Source: Amycolatopsis camponoti | Lineage (GTDB): Bacteria > Actinomycetota > Actinomycetes > Mycobacteriales > Pseudonocardiaceae | NCBI RefSeq assembly: GCF_902497555.1 | Contig: NZ_CABVGP010000001.1 | Location: 1,488,001-1,552,000, forward strand | Direction: 5' to 3' | Length of the DNA: 64,000 bases | Part shown: positions 51,331 to 59,755 of the stretch, one piece after another | How the letters are laid out: each line of letters begins with the position of its first letter | How positions within the stretch are numbered: position 1 is the stretch's first letter | The notes under the pieces: generated by a model | Told to the model about the DNA's origin: nothing | What the model saw: only the letters and a program-made list of their open reading frames with translations | Database searches by the model: none | Program-made: the position numbers and the translations under genes

Positions 51331-52566
51331 GTGACGGAGCACAAGCCGGGTGGCGACCTGACCCTCGGCGGGCAGCGCGTCCACGAGCGGCTCACGCGGG
51401 AGGAGCCCGACCTGGTCGCCCGGGTGCTGGCGCGGATCCAAGCCGAGGTCGCGGACTACCGGCGGCTCCCCGTCGAGGAGCTGGCCGGCGACATCGCGCG
51501 GATCACCCAGCAGACCGTGCGGGCCTTCGCCCGGTGCCTGCGCGAGGACCGCGACCTCAACGCCGCCGAGCTGCGGCAGATCGGCGCGTCCGCGGTGCGC
51601 CGGGCCGAAGAGGGCTTCCCACTGGAGGCGGTGCTGGCCGCGTACCACGTCGGCACGCGAGAGATCTTCGCCGTCGGCTCGGCCGACGCGGGCAGTGCGG
51701 ACGTCGCCGATCTGCTGGAGGTCGCGGACCGGACGCTCGCGTTCGTCGGCACCGTCACCGGCGCCGTCACGCGCGGCTACCTGGAGGAGCTGCGCACGAA
51801 GATCGGGCAGGAGCACACCGCCCGCCGGACGCTGCTATCGGTGCTGGCCGACGGCGGTCCCGTCGATGCCGTCGCCCGCAGCGCCGGCATCGCGCTGCCG
51901 GCGCGGTACCTGGTCCTGAGCGTCGAGCTCGGCCCGCACGCCGACGAGGCCACCCCGGGCATCGACGCCGACATCGCGATCCGCCGGAAGCTGCGGCGGT
52001 TCCTGGCGGCGTTCGAACATTCCTGCGGTGATGGCGTGCTCGCCTCCTTGGACGGCCCGGGCGGGCTGGTGCTGCTGCCGCTGGCCGGGCGGCTGTCGGC
52101 GGTCCCGGAGTGGGGTTCCCTGCTGGGCACGGCCGGGCGCGCGGCGGGCGTGGACGTCCTGGCCGCGGCCGACACGGCGGCGCCGTCGGAGGTCCGCGAG
52201 GTGGCCGGGCGGACCGGCGAGGTGCTGGACGTGCTGCGGTGGTTCGGCCGCCCGCCGGGGCTGTACCGCCTCGACGACGTCCTGGTGGAGTACCAGCTGA
52301 CCCGTCCGGGCGAGGCCCGCGACCGGCTCGCGGCGGTGCTCGCGCCGCTGGACGCGCACCCGGAGCTGGTCGAGACGCTCTCGACGTACCTGGAGCTGGA
52401 CACGAACCGCCGCCGCACGGCGGCCCGCTTGCACGTCCACCCCAACACGGTCGACTACCGCCTGCGCCGCGTCCGCGACCTGACGGACATCGACCCGCTC
52501 CACCCGGCCGGCCTCCCGCGCATCATCGCGGCCCTGGCGGCCCGCCGAGCCTCACTCCCGCGCTGA
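51331..52566 (+). CDS. PucR/CdaR-type HTH regulator
   Basis: 411 residues from a GTG with a GAGGGG site upstream. The middle holds an activator-like sensing region, and the C-terminus carries the PucR helix-turn-helix: LVETLSTYLELDTNRRRTAARLHVHPNTVDYRLRRV, the motif with LD.N...TA..L..H.NT..YRL. Such proteins respond to small metabolites and usually activate catabolic genes. Its divergent partner is the secreted SGNH hydrolase, and the 35-bp inverted-repeat region between them is the likely site. The gene stops only 3 bp before a 21-bp repeat array. Confidence 0.87.
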   Translation: MTEHKPGGDLTLGGQRVHERLTREEPDLVARVLARIQAEVADYRRLPVEELAGDIARITQQTVRAFARCLREDRDLNAAELRQIGASAVRRAEEGFPLEAVLAAYHVGTREIFAVGSADAGSADVADLLEVADRTLAFVGTVTGAVTRGYLEELRTKIGQEHTARRTLLSVLADGGPVDAVARSAGIALPARYLVLSVELGPHADEATPGIDADIAIRRKLRRFLAAFEHSCGDGVLASLDGPGGLVLLPLAGRLSAVPEWGSLLGTAGRAAGVDVLAAADTAAPSEVREVAGRTGEVLDVLRWFGRPPGLYRLDDVLVEYQLTRPGEARDRLAAVLAPLDAHPELVETLSTYLELDTNRRRTAARLHVHPNTVDYRLRRVRDLTDIDPLHPAGLPRIIAALAARRASLPR

Positions 52567-52568
52567 CG

Positions 52569-52780
52569 CGTCGACCCCCCAATCACACGTGTTGCCCCTC
52601 CAATCACACGTGTTGCCCCTCCAATCACGCGAGATGCCCCTCCAATCACGCGAATGACGCGCCCAATCACGCGAGTCCGCGTACCTGGACGGTCGGTTCG
52701 CTTGATCAGGCGCGGGACTCGCGTGATTGAAGGCGGAACTCGCGTGATTGAACAGCGATCTCGCGTGATTGGGGCGTCGA
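52569..52780. repeat. 21-bp CACGCG repeat array, locus C (5 + 3 units, head-to-head)
   Basis: AATCAC(A/G)CG begins at 52581, 52602, 52623, 52644 and 52665, all 21 bp apart. The inverted GTGATT recurs at 52723, 52744 and 52765, again 21 bp apart. Flanking GTCGAC sits at both ends, making the array nearly symmetric. At 52678-52692 a block CGCGTACCTGGACGG nearly matches the locus A unit, so the families are variants of one element. The minus-strand half is translated into the C-terminus of the membrane protein gene at 52706. Confidence 0.9.
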
Positions 52781-53164
52781 CACGGGGTCGCGCGGGGCCG
52801 GGATGCGGGGCGCGGAAGAGCGGGACGCGAGCCGCGCGAAGGAGCCGAAGGCGACGAGCGCGGCGAAGGCCAGGGCGGCGAGACCGGCGGGCGCGGAAAA
52901 GGTGAGTTCGCCGGCCCGGCCGAGCACGAACCCCGAGTCCAGCGCCCACGCCACCGCCGCGACCCCGATCGCGGCGGCAACCGAACTCCAGAACGCGGTC
53001 AGCAGCACCACCGCGCCCAGCGTGACCAGCGCGTACCACGGATGACCCGTCGCCCCGCACAGCTCCGCCACCAGCACCGCGCCCACCGCAGACACACAGC
53101 CGAACGGGAACCCGAAGCCACCACTCATGCCGTCCAGGAAACGCCGCGAGAGCGCCAGGAGCAT
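52706..53164 (-). CDS. Small multi-span membrane protein with repeat-encoded C-terminal tail
   Basis: About 152 residues with four hydrophobic segments, no catalytic motif and a short basic N-terminus (MLLALSRRFLDG). The last 40 or so residues come from the repeat array and read as heptads: QSREIAV, QSREFRL, QSRESRA. That is, the 21-bp units are translated as 7-residue repeats. The true stop may once have been upstream. Starts at 53176 (GTG), 53164 (ATG) and 53128 (ATG) are possible; 53164 is used because it keeps the basic leader. Function unknown. Confidence 0.6.
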   Translation of the reverse strand: MLLALSRRFLDGMSGGFGFPFGCVSAVGAVLVAELCGATGHPWYALVTLGAVVLLTAFWSSVAAAIGVAAVAWALDSGFVLGRAGELTFSAPAGLAALAFAALVAFGSFARLASRSSAPRIPAPRDPVSTPQSREIAVQSREFRLQSRESRA

Positions 53165-53210
53165 GAGCCAGGACACATTCCCTACGCCCCGGCCCCGGGA
53201 TCTTGACGCG

Positions 53211-54077
53211 TTATTGACCCGTCACGCGGCCGATCGCGTCGACGACCACCGGCCACACCGCGCGCGGCAGGTTGTGGCCCATGCCCGGGATCACCAGCAG
53301 TTCCGCGCCCGGGATCGCCTCCGCCGTCGCCTTGCCGCCGCTGACGTCGATCAGCGGGTCGGCGTCGCCGTGCACGACCAGGGCCGGCAGCCGCACGGAC
53401 CGCAGGCCCGACGTCCGATCACCGGACGCCAGCACCGCCGCCGCGTGGCGCAGCGTGCCCACCGGGTGGCGGGCGCGGTCGTAGTGCAGCGTCGCCTTGG
53501 CCAGCAGGAACGCCTCGTCGTCCGGGTAGCCGGGGGAGCCGAGCCGCCGGTAGCCGTCGACGCTGTCGGCCAGCGCCTGCTCGCGGGTCGACGCCGGTGG
53601 CCGGGCCAGCAGCGCCAGCGCCCACGGCTCGGCCCGCCCGACCGACGGGTCCCCGGTGGTCGACATGATCGACGTGACCGACAGCAACCGGTCCGGGTGG
53701 TCGATGGCCAGCTGCTGCACGATCATCCCGCCCATCGACGCGCCGACGACGTGCGCGCGTACGATGCCGAGCGCGTCGAACAGCCCGATCGCGTCGTCGG
53801 CCAGGTCCGAAAGGCGGTACGGCGCCGTCGTCAGGTCGCCGGCGGCCAGCGCGGCGAGGTCCGGCGCGGGCAGCTCGTCGAGCCAGGTGGAGAGCCCGAC
53901 GTCCCGGTTGTCGTAGCGCACGACGAAGAACCCGCGGCCGGCGAGCAGCTCGCAGAACCCGTCCTCCCAGGTGATCATCTGGGCACCGAGGCCCATCACC
54001 AGGACCAGCGGCGGACCGTCCGGATCGCCGAAGGTGTCGTACTCGAGCTCGATATCGCCGGCCTGTGCGCGTGCCAT
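53211..54077 (-). CDS. Alpha/beta-fold hydrolase
   Basis: 288 residues. LVLVMGLGAQMITW is the oxyanion strand, VVGASMGGMIVQQLA has the nucleophile serine, HGDADPLIDVSGGK supplies the aspartate and IPGMGHNLPRA the histidine, so the triad is complete. The ATG at 54077 gives a cytosolic protein with no signal. The family covers esterases, epoxide and C-C hydrolases, and nothing nearby narrows it. It is divergent from a TetR-type gene 67 bp away, which may regulate it. Confidence 0.85.
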   Translation of the reverse strand: MARAQAGDIELEYDTFGDPDGPPLVLVMGLGAQMITWEDGFCELLAGRGFFVVRYDNRDVGLSTWLDELPAPDLAALAAGDLTTAPYRLSDLADDAIGLFDALGIVRAHVVGASMGGMIVQQLAIDHPDRLLSVTSIMSTTGDPSVGRAEPWALALLARPPASTREQALADSVDGYRRLGSPGYPDDEAFLLAKATLHYDRARHPVGTLRHAAAVLASGDRTSGLRSVRLPALVVHGDADPLIDVSGGKATAEAIPGAELLVIPGMGHNLPRAVWPVVVDAIGRVTGQ

Positions 54078-54144
54078 GTCCCGATCCTGCCGTACCCGTG
54101 CGGCGCTGGCACCGGTCCCACCCGTGCGGTTACCGTTACGCCCC

Positions 54145-54888
54145 ATGCCGACCTCATCCTCGGGTACCGGACAGCGCCCCCGGTCGCGAGCCGCGGCGGG
54201 ACTGCCGGCGCTCACGGCCGACCGGATCATCACCGCGGCGACGACGCTGACCGGCGAACGCGGCCTCGACAACTGGACGCTGCGGGAGCTCGCCCGCGCG
54301 GTCGAGGCCTATCCGGCGGTGATCTACCACCACGTCGGTGACCGGGACGCGGTGGTGAACGCCGTCGTCGACCGGGTGGTCGGCCTGCTGGAGCTGCCCG
54401 ACCCGGAACTGCCGTGGCAGGACTGGTTCACCGAGCTGCTGGCGAGCCTGCGCGCGGTCCTGCGGTCCTACCCGGGCTGTGCGAGACGGCTCGCGCTGTT
54501 CGGCCCGTCCGTCAAGGCGGCCACGCGCAGCATCGACGCCGGCATCGGGGTTTTGCTGAAGGCCGGCTTCGGCCGCGAGAGCCCGATGGCCTACAACCTG
54601 CTGCTGATGACCGCGTGCCAGTTCGTCGCGATGGAGGACGACCGCGACGGCGCGCTCGCGATCCGGATCGACAACACCGAGGAGTACGCCACCTACCGCG
54701 AGCGGGCGGACCTGCCGGGGATGGCCGAGCTGGGTGCCGCGATGCACGACCTGATGGGCGATCCCGACCTCGCCGCCGGATACTACGCCCAGGTGTACGA
54801 CTACGCGGTCCGGCGCTGTCTCGACGGGCTCGCCCACCGGCTGGAAGAACTTCGCGAATCGGGCGGCGAAGGGTTGACAGCGACTTGA
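54145..54888 (+). CDS. TetR-type transcriptional regulator (TetR/TetR_C family)
   Basis: 247 residues. The N-terminal domain carries the TetR fold (LTADRIITAATTLTGERGLDNWTLRELARAVEAYPAVIYHHVGDRDAVVNAVVDRV), followed by a long C-terminal helical domain like the TetR_C group. It is divergent from the alpha/beta hydrolase with a short gap, which is the expected target. A proline- and arginine-rich leader precedes the HTH. Followed by a terminator. Confidence 0.82.
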   Translation: MPTSSSGTGQRPRSRAAAGLPALTADRIITAATTLTGERGLDNWTLRELARAVEAYPAVIYHHVGDRDAVVNAVVDRVVGLLELPDPELPWQDWFTELLASLRAVLRSYPGCARRLALFGPSVKAATRSIDAGIGVLLKAGFGRESPMAYNLLLMTACQFVAMEDDRDGALAIRIDNTEEYATYRERADLPGMAELGAAMHDLMGDPDLAAGYYAQVYDYAVRRCLDGLAHRLEELRESGGEGLTAT

Positions 54889-54940
54889 CAGCGCTCCGGC
54901 GTACCGTGAGCGTGCGTCGGCGGTTCGTCCGCTGACCCGG

Positions 54941-54980
54941 AGCCCCTGGCGCCCTCCTCCCCCTCGTGGCGCCGGGGGCT
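54941..54980. terminator. Hairpin terminator between convergent TetR genes
   Basis: AGCCCCTGGCGCC (54941-54953) pairs with GGCGCCGGGGGCT (54968-54980) with one T-G wobble, across a 14-nt loop. It lies between the stops of two convergent regulators and can end both transcripts. Confidence 0.7.
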
Positions 54981-54985
54981 TCGGT

Positions 54986-55621
54986 CTACGCGGGATCGCC
55001 CGGTTCCGCCTGGATCGCCGGGAAGATCTCGCCGACCAGCGTGACGAGCGACTTGGACAGCAGCAGGTGCACCTGGGCGCGGGTCAGCGACCCGCGCACG
55101 AGCCATTCCCGGCCGGCGGACTTCACCATCCCGCCGAACGCGCGCACGAGCGCGTTCAGTTCGGGGCCGTGTTCGCTTTCGCTGGACAGCCCGACGGCTT
55201 CGAGCACGCGATCGGCGGACTCGCGGTCGGCCTCTTCGAGAATGCGCTCGACCTCGAGATCGCGCCCGATGCCCTCCGGCGCGATCGCGGCCAGCCACAT
55301 CCGTTCCTGGCTGGTGACCATGTCGAGGAACCACTCGATGGCGACGTCGGCCCGCAGATCGAGCGGCCCCTCCGGCAGGATTTCGACAGCGAGGCGCGGC
55401 ACGGTCAGCGCGCGGCGGATGATTTCCAGGTACAGCTCGCGTTTGGTGCCGAAGTAGTGGTTGATCAACCCCCGCGCGACACCGGCCGCCGCGGCGATGT
55501 CCGAAGTGGACACTTCGGAGTAGGGACGTTCACCGAACAGCCGCGCCGCGCAAGCGAAGATCTGTTCCTTCCGTTCGTCCGGTTCCAGTCTTCGCCATCT
55601 CGGCGCCGGCTCGGTGTTCAT
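54986..55621 (-). CDS. TetR-family regulator beside the lysine-degradation operon
   Basis: 211 residues. The DNA-binding domain is canonical (RKEQIFACAARLFGERPYSEVSTSDIAAAAGVARGLINHYFGTKREL), with a helical ligand domain after it. It lies 68 bp downstream of the lysine monooxygenase gene, on the same strand. The operon-promoter palindrome at 59580-59599 is a plausible site for it, but no promoter evidence links them; inference from proximity only. Confidence 0.82.
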   Translation of the reverse strand: MNTEPAPRWRRLEPDERKEQIFACAARLFGERPYSEVSTSDIAAAAGVARGLINHYFGTKRELYLEIIRRALTVPRLAVEILPEGPLDLRADVAIEWFLDMVTSQERMWLAAIAPEGIGRDLEVERILEEADRESADRVLEAVGLSSESEHGPELNALVRAFGGMVKSAGREWLVRGSLTRAQVHLLLSKSLVTLVGEIFPAIQAEPGDPA

Positions 55622-55689
55622 GGTCCCATCGTCGCATGGCCCGCTGAGCAGGGCAGCTCAGTCTGCCGGGTACCACGATCGGGTCACGC

Positions 55690-57381
55690 TCAGTCCGGGA
55701 GCGTGATCGGCGCGAGGTCCTCGAAACAGTCCCCGGGACCCGGGTTCGCGGGGTCCGTCTCACCACCGAAGTGGTGCAGCACGCCCCAAACCGCGTTCAG
55801 CGCCGTCTGCACCGCGCCCTCCGCCCAGCCCGCCGTCCACGAGACGTCGTCACCCGCCAGGAACAAGCCTCGGTGACGCTCCGCCAAGACGTCCTGCATG
55901 AAATGCGTGAACAGCCGGTGCTGGTAGCGGTAGTGCCCGGGCAGGTTCGCCTTGAACGCGCCCATGAAGTGCGGCTCCGCCTCCCACGAGACCGTCACCG
56001 GGTCGCCGATGATGTGCCGCCGGACGTCGACGCCCGGGTAGATCTCGCGCAACGATTGCAGCATCACTTCGACGCGCTCGGTCACCGACAGCGGCAGCCA
56101 CTTCAGCGAGTCGTCGGCCCACGTGTACGACAGGCAGATCACCGCGGGCGAGTCGGGAGTGGACCCCAGCAGGTACGTGCCGCGCGGCATCCGGTCGGTC
56201 AGCGTCATGCTCATCGTGTCGCGGCCGGTCGCCGGGTCGGGGTCGAGCCAGAACGGGCGGTCGACGGGGACGAACACCTTCGACGACTCCATGTAGTGCG
56301 TGCGCTCGATCGCCGTCCAGTGGTCGATCGGGAACAGCGCTTCGTCGCATTCGATCTTGGACAGCAGCATCCAGCTCTGCGCGGTGAACACCGCCGCCGG
56401 GTACGTCCGGATGTGCCCGGACGCGTCGGTCACCGTGATGTTGTTCGGCGCCGTGCGGTGCAGCCGCGTGACGCCCGGACGCGGTCCGCCCTCGTGCAGC
56501 GAAGCCAGCGACGTTCCGGCGGGCCAGAAAGCGACGTCCGACGGCGCGTGCTCCCACAGCCGCAGCGGGAGCTGGCGGCTGCCGCCGACGATGCTGCGGT
56601 GCTCGTCGTCGGCTCCGGTGTAGACCACGCGCAGGATTTCGAGGATGGAGTTGGGGAAGTCGGTGTCCCAGCCACCGGTGCCGAAGCCGACCTGCCCGAA
56701 GATCTCGCGGTGGCGGAAGGAGGCGAACGCGGGGGAGTCGCACAGGAACCCGTAGAACGTCTGGTTGTCCAGCTTCGGGACGAGCTCGTTCCACAGCCGC
56801 TTGATCGTCTTCGCGTCGCGGTCGCGGATCGCCGTCTGCATCTCGGCGAACGACGCGTGCTCGGCCAGGGTCCGGTCCCACGCGGCGGCGACGTCGGCGA
56901 ACACCGCGGGCAGCTCGGCCGGCGTCCGCGCGTAGTGGCTCTGTCCCTTGAGGTCGACGACCGTGCTCGGCGTCTCCGGGGCCAGCGGGTTCGGGAACGG
57001 CGCCGTCTCGAGCCCGACCTTGTCGATGTAGTGGAACAACGCGGTCGACGCGGGCGGGAAGCGCATCGCGCCCATCTCGGCGACGACGTCGTCCGGGCAG
57101 CCGGGGAACCGCACGGTGCGCAGCCGTCCGCCGATTTCGGCGATCTCGTACACCACCGGCCGCAAGCCGAGCTTCATCAGCTCGTACGCGGTGACGATGC
57201 CGGAGAGGCCGCCGCCGATCACCGCCACCTCGGTGCCGTGCCGGTGAGCGGGCACCGAGCCCAGCCCGGCGGGGTGGGCGAGGTAGTCGTCGTAGGCGAA
57301 CGGGAAGTCGGGGCCGAACATCGTGATCGGGCGGCCCGCGGGTTCGTCGTGATGGATCGCGGTCGGGACAGCGGAGGTCAT
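55690..57381 (-). CDS. davB: L-lysine 2-monooxygenase (flavin amine oxidase fold)
   Basis: 563 residues. It closely follows the Pseudomonas DavB sequence as I know it: the leader PITMFGPDFPFAYDDYLAHPAGLGSVPAHRHG, the FAD motif VIGGGLSG (residues 54-61), EMGAMRFPPASTALFHYIDKVGLET, GQVGFGTGGWDTDFPNS and the closing FLAGDDVSWTAGWAEGAVQTALNAVWG. The enzyme decarboxylates and oxygenates lysine to 5-aminovaleramide with O2. It lies in an ATGA-linked operon after an amidase and a permease, matching the aminovalerate pathway. Tryptophan monooxygenases are related, but the leader sequence argues for lysine. Confidence 0.9.
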   Translation of the reverse strand: MTSAVPTAIHHDEPAGRPITMFGPDFPFAYDDYLAHPAGLGSVPAHRHGTEVAVIGGGLSGIVTAYELMKLGLRPVVYEIAEIGGRLRTVRFPGCPDDVVAEMGAMRFPPASTALFHYIDKVGLETAPFPNPLAPETPSTVVDLKGQSHYARTPAELPAVFADVAAAWDRTLAEHASFAEMQTAIRDRDAKTIKRLWNELVPKLDNQTFYGFLCDSPAFASFRHREIFGQVGFGTGGWDTDFPNSILEILRVVYTGADDEHRSIVGGSRQLPLRLWEHAPSDVAFWPAGTSLASLHEGGPRPGVTRLHRTAPNNITVTDASGHIRTYPAAVFTAQSWMLLSKIECDEALFPIDHWTAIERTHYMESSKVFVPVDRPFWLDPDPATGRDTMSMTLTDRMPRGTYLLGSTPDSPAVICLSYTWADDSLKWLPLSVTERVEVMLQSLREIYPGVDVRRHIIGDPVTVSWEAEPHFMGAFKANLPGHYRYQHRLFTHFMQDVLAERHRGLFLAGDDVSWTAGWAEGAVQTALNAVWGVLHHFGGETDPANPGPGDCFEDLAPITLPD

Positions 57382-58133
57382 GCGGTGGTTCCTCGGTACA
57401 GTTCGGGCCGCCGGTCGGCCAGGTGGGTGTTCTCCAGCCGGGACGCGGCGAGCGCGTCCCGGGTGACTTCAGCGGTGATCAGCGCGGGTCCCGCTCCGGC
57501 GCGGGCCAGTACCTCGCCGGTCGGGGCGACCACGCAGGAGCGTCCGCAGTAGGTCAGCTCCTGTTCGACGTCACAACGGTTGGCGTAGGCAACGAACAGC
57601 TGGCTCTCGTAGGCCCGCGCCGGCACCAGCGTGTCGGCGACCAGCTCGTACGGGCTCATCAAGGCCGTCGGCACGACCAGCAGTTCCGTGCCGGCCAGCG
57701 CGTGCGCCCGGACCAGCTCGGGGAACTCGACGTCGTAGCAGATCAGCAGCCCGACCCGGATCCCGGCGACGTCGGCCTGCACGACCGGCTCGTCACCCGG
57801 GGTGAACCACGCCTTGTCGAGGTCGCCGAACAGGTGCGTCTTGCGGTAGTTCGCCCGGCGCCGCCCGGCCGCGTCGACGAGCTGGACGCTGTTGTGGACG
57901 GTCCCAGCGTCCGCCTCCGGGTAGCCGTACGCCAGCGCGACGCCGGTTTCCCTGGCCAGCGCGGACATCCGTGCCGCGGTCGGGCCGTCGGCCGGTTCGG
58001 CGAGTTCGTGCGTCCGGGCGCCGATGTGGTAGCCGGTCGTGCTCATCTCCGCCGTGACGACGAGGTCGGCGCCGGACGCCCGGACCGCGTCCGGCAGCGC
58101 GTCGAACGGACCTTGGTGGATCGCGACCCTCAT
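57378..58133 (-). CDS. davA: 5-aminovaleramide amidohydrolase (nitrilase superfamily)
   Basis: 251 residues. The nitrilase triad is present: Glu29 in TAEMSTTG, Lys98 in NYRKTHLFG and Cys132 in LICYDVEFPE. Length and the neighbouring DavB support assignment to DavA, which hydrolyses 5-aminovaleramide to 5-aminovalerate and ammonia. It overlaps the davB start (ATGA) and the permease stop (ATGA). The next enzymes, aminovalerate aminotransferase and glutarate-semialdehyde dehydrogenase, are not in this window. Confidence 0.88.
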   Translation of the reverse strand: MRVAIHQGPFDALPDAVRASGADLVVTAEMSTTGYHIGARTHELAEPADGPTAARMSALARETGVALAYGYPEADAGTVHNSVQLVDAAGRRRANYRKTHLFGDLDKAWFTPGDEPVVQADVAGIRVGLLICYDVEFPELVRAHALAGTELLVVPTALMSPYELVADTLVPARAYESQLFVAYANRCDVEQELTYCGRSCVVAPTGEVLARAGAGPALITAEVTRDALAASRLENTHLADRRPELYRGTTA

Positions 58134-59521
58134 GCGAGCCTCGACCGCCGGATCCCGTACCCGAAGTAGATCAGCAGGCCCAGCGCCATCCAGGCGCCGA
58201 AGACGACCCAGGTGGCGCCGTCGAGGCTGAACATCATGTAGCCGCAGCACAGCACGCCCAGGAGCGGCGTCACCGGCGAGAGCGGGACGCGGAACGTGCG
58301 TGGCCGCTCGGGCTGGCGCCGCCGCAGCAGCAGGACGGCGATGTTGACCAGCAGGAACGCGAACAGTGTCCCGATGCTGGTGGCGTCGGCGAGCTTGCCG
58401 AGCGGGATGAACGCGGCCAGCACGGCGACGAAGCCCGAGACCACCAGCGTGTTGATCCGCGGCGAGCCCGACTTCTCATCCACTTTGGACAACGCGGGAG
58501 GCACCAGGCCGTCGCGGGACATCGCGAACAGGATGCGCGTCTGTCCGTAGAGGACGGTCAGCACGACGCTGGAGATGGCCACGATCGCGCCGACGGCGAG
58601 CAGGCCGGCCCAGAACGGGTTGCCCGACACGACGCTCAGCACGTGCGACAGCGCCGCCTCTTGGCCGTCGAACTCCTGCCACGGCAGCGCGCCGACGGCG
58701 GCCACGGCGACCAGGCAGTACAGCACGGTGACGATCCCGAGCGAGAGCAGGATCGCGCGCGGCAGGTCGCGCTGCGGGTTCTTCGCCTCCTCGCCGGCGG
58801 TCGACGCGGCGTCGAACCCGATGTAGGAGAAGAACAGCTTCGCGGCGCCGGCACTCATCCCGGCCAGCCCGAGCGGCAGGAACGGCGTGAAGTTCCGCGC
58901 CTTGACCGCGGTGAAGGCGATCGCGCAGAACAGCACCAGGGTCACGATCTTCACCGCGACCATGACGGCGTTGGCCCGCGCGCTCTCCTTCGCGCCGGAA
59001 AGCAGCAGGAGCATCGCGAGGACCACGACGACGATCGCGGGAACGTTGACGATCCCGCCGGACCCGGGCGGCTGGCTGAGCGCGTCCGGGATGGCGAAGC
59101 CGAACGCGAGCCGCAGCAGTTCGTTGAGGTACTGCCCCCAGCCGACGGCGACCGATGCCACCGAGACGCCGTATTCGAGGACCAGGCACCAGCCGCAGAC
59201 CCAGGCGACCAGTTCGCCGAGCGTCGCGTAGGCGTAGGAGTACGACGAACCGGACAGCGGGATCATGCCGGCCAGCTCGGCGTAGGAGAGGGCGGAGAAG
59301 AGCGCGGTGACCCCGGCCAGCACGAACGACAGGACCACGGCCGGCCCGGCCACCGGGACGGCTTCGCCGAGGACGACGAAGATCCCGCTGCCCAGCGTCG
59401 CGCCGATGCTCAGCATCGTCAGCTGCCCGAGCCCGAGCGATCGCTTCAACGTGCCATGATCACTTTCGGCGACCAGATCGGCGACCGGTTTCCGCCGCAC
59501 CGTCGCGGCCCGCAAAGTCAT
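58130..59521 (-). CDS. APC-superfamily cationic amino-acid permease (probable lysine uptake)
   Basis: 463 residues with about twelve hydrophobic segments. The first, GQLTMLSIGATLGSGIFVVLGEAVPVAGPAVVLSF, and AKLFFSYIGFDAASTAGEEAKNPQRDLPRAI are hallmarks of the CAT (cationic amino acid transporter) subgroup. Being first in the operon with lysine monooxygenase and 5-aminovaleramidase strongly points to lysine import; inference from context. The ATG at 59521 lies 58 bp downstream of a near-perfect 9-bp inverted repeat, the probable operator. Confidence 0.88.
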   Translation of the reverse strand: MTLRAATVRRKPVADLVAESDHGTLKRSLGLGQLTMLSIGATLGSGIFVVLGEAVPVAGPAVVLSFVLAGVTALFSALSYAELAGMIPLSGSSYSYAYATLGELVAWVCGWCLVLEYGVSVASVAVGWGQYLNELLRLAFGFAIPDALSQPPGSGGIVNVPAIVVVVLAMLLLLSGAKESARANAVMVAVKIVTLVLFCAIAFTAVKARNFTPFLPLGLAGMSAGAAKLFFSYIGFDAASTAGEEAKNPQRDLPRAILLSLGIVTVLYCLVAVAAVGALPWQEFDGQEAALSHVLSVVSGNPFWAGLLAVGAIVAISSVVLTVLYGQTRILFAMSRDGLVPPALSKVDEKSGSPRINTLVVSGFVAVLAAFIPLGKLADATSIGTLFAFLLVNIAVLLLRRRQPERPRTFRVPLSPVTPLLGVLCCGYMMFSLDGATWVVFGAWMALGLLIYFGYGIRRSRLA

Positions 59522-59579
59522 GCCGACGACGGTATCGGCCGTCTCCGGCGGACAAAACAGGAGAACATTGCGCGTACAG

Positions 59580-59599
59580 ATGAATCACAGGTGATTCAT
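59580..59599. promoter_or_regulatory. Inverted repeat upstream of the lysine permease operon
   Basis: ATGAATCAC-AG-GTGATTCAT is a perfect 9-bp inverted repeat about 58 bp before the permease start, AT-rich in a GC-rich region. It is probably the operator for the davAB-permease operon. Confidence 0.7.
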
Positions 59600-59642
59600 T
59601 GCACAAGCCGCACGAATCCTGGCGAATCGTTCCGTGTGCGGT

Positions 59643-59755
59643 GAGGGGCATCACGCGTGTCCAGCGGGGCATCACGCGTGATCAGAGGGGCATCAGCCGC
59701 GATGCCCCTCCAGACACGCGTGATGCCTCTCCGGACACGCGTGATGCCCGGTTCG
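59643..59755. repeat. 21-bp CACGCG repeat array, locus D (3 + 3 units, tail-to-tail)
   Basis: GGGGC(A)TCA-type blocks start at 59645, 59666 and 59687, and the inverted blocks GATGCC at 59701, 59722 and 59743, all 21 bp apart. The centre is the perfect GGGGCATC-AGCCGC-GATGCCCC (59687-59708). Cores read CACGCGTGATGCC. Unlike loci A and C, the units point away from each other and both neighbours are minus-strand genes (kinase stop at 59756, permease start at 59521). Confidence 0.88.

Noticed and set aside
52569..52780. CRISPR array
   Set aside because: Units are contiguous 21-bp repeats without unique spacers, partly inverted, and no cas genes are present.
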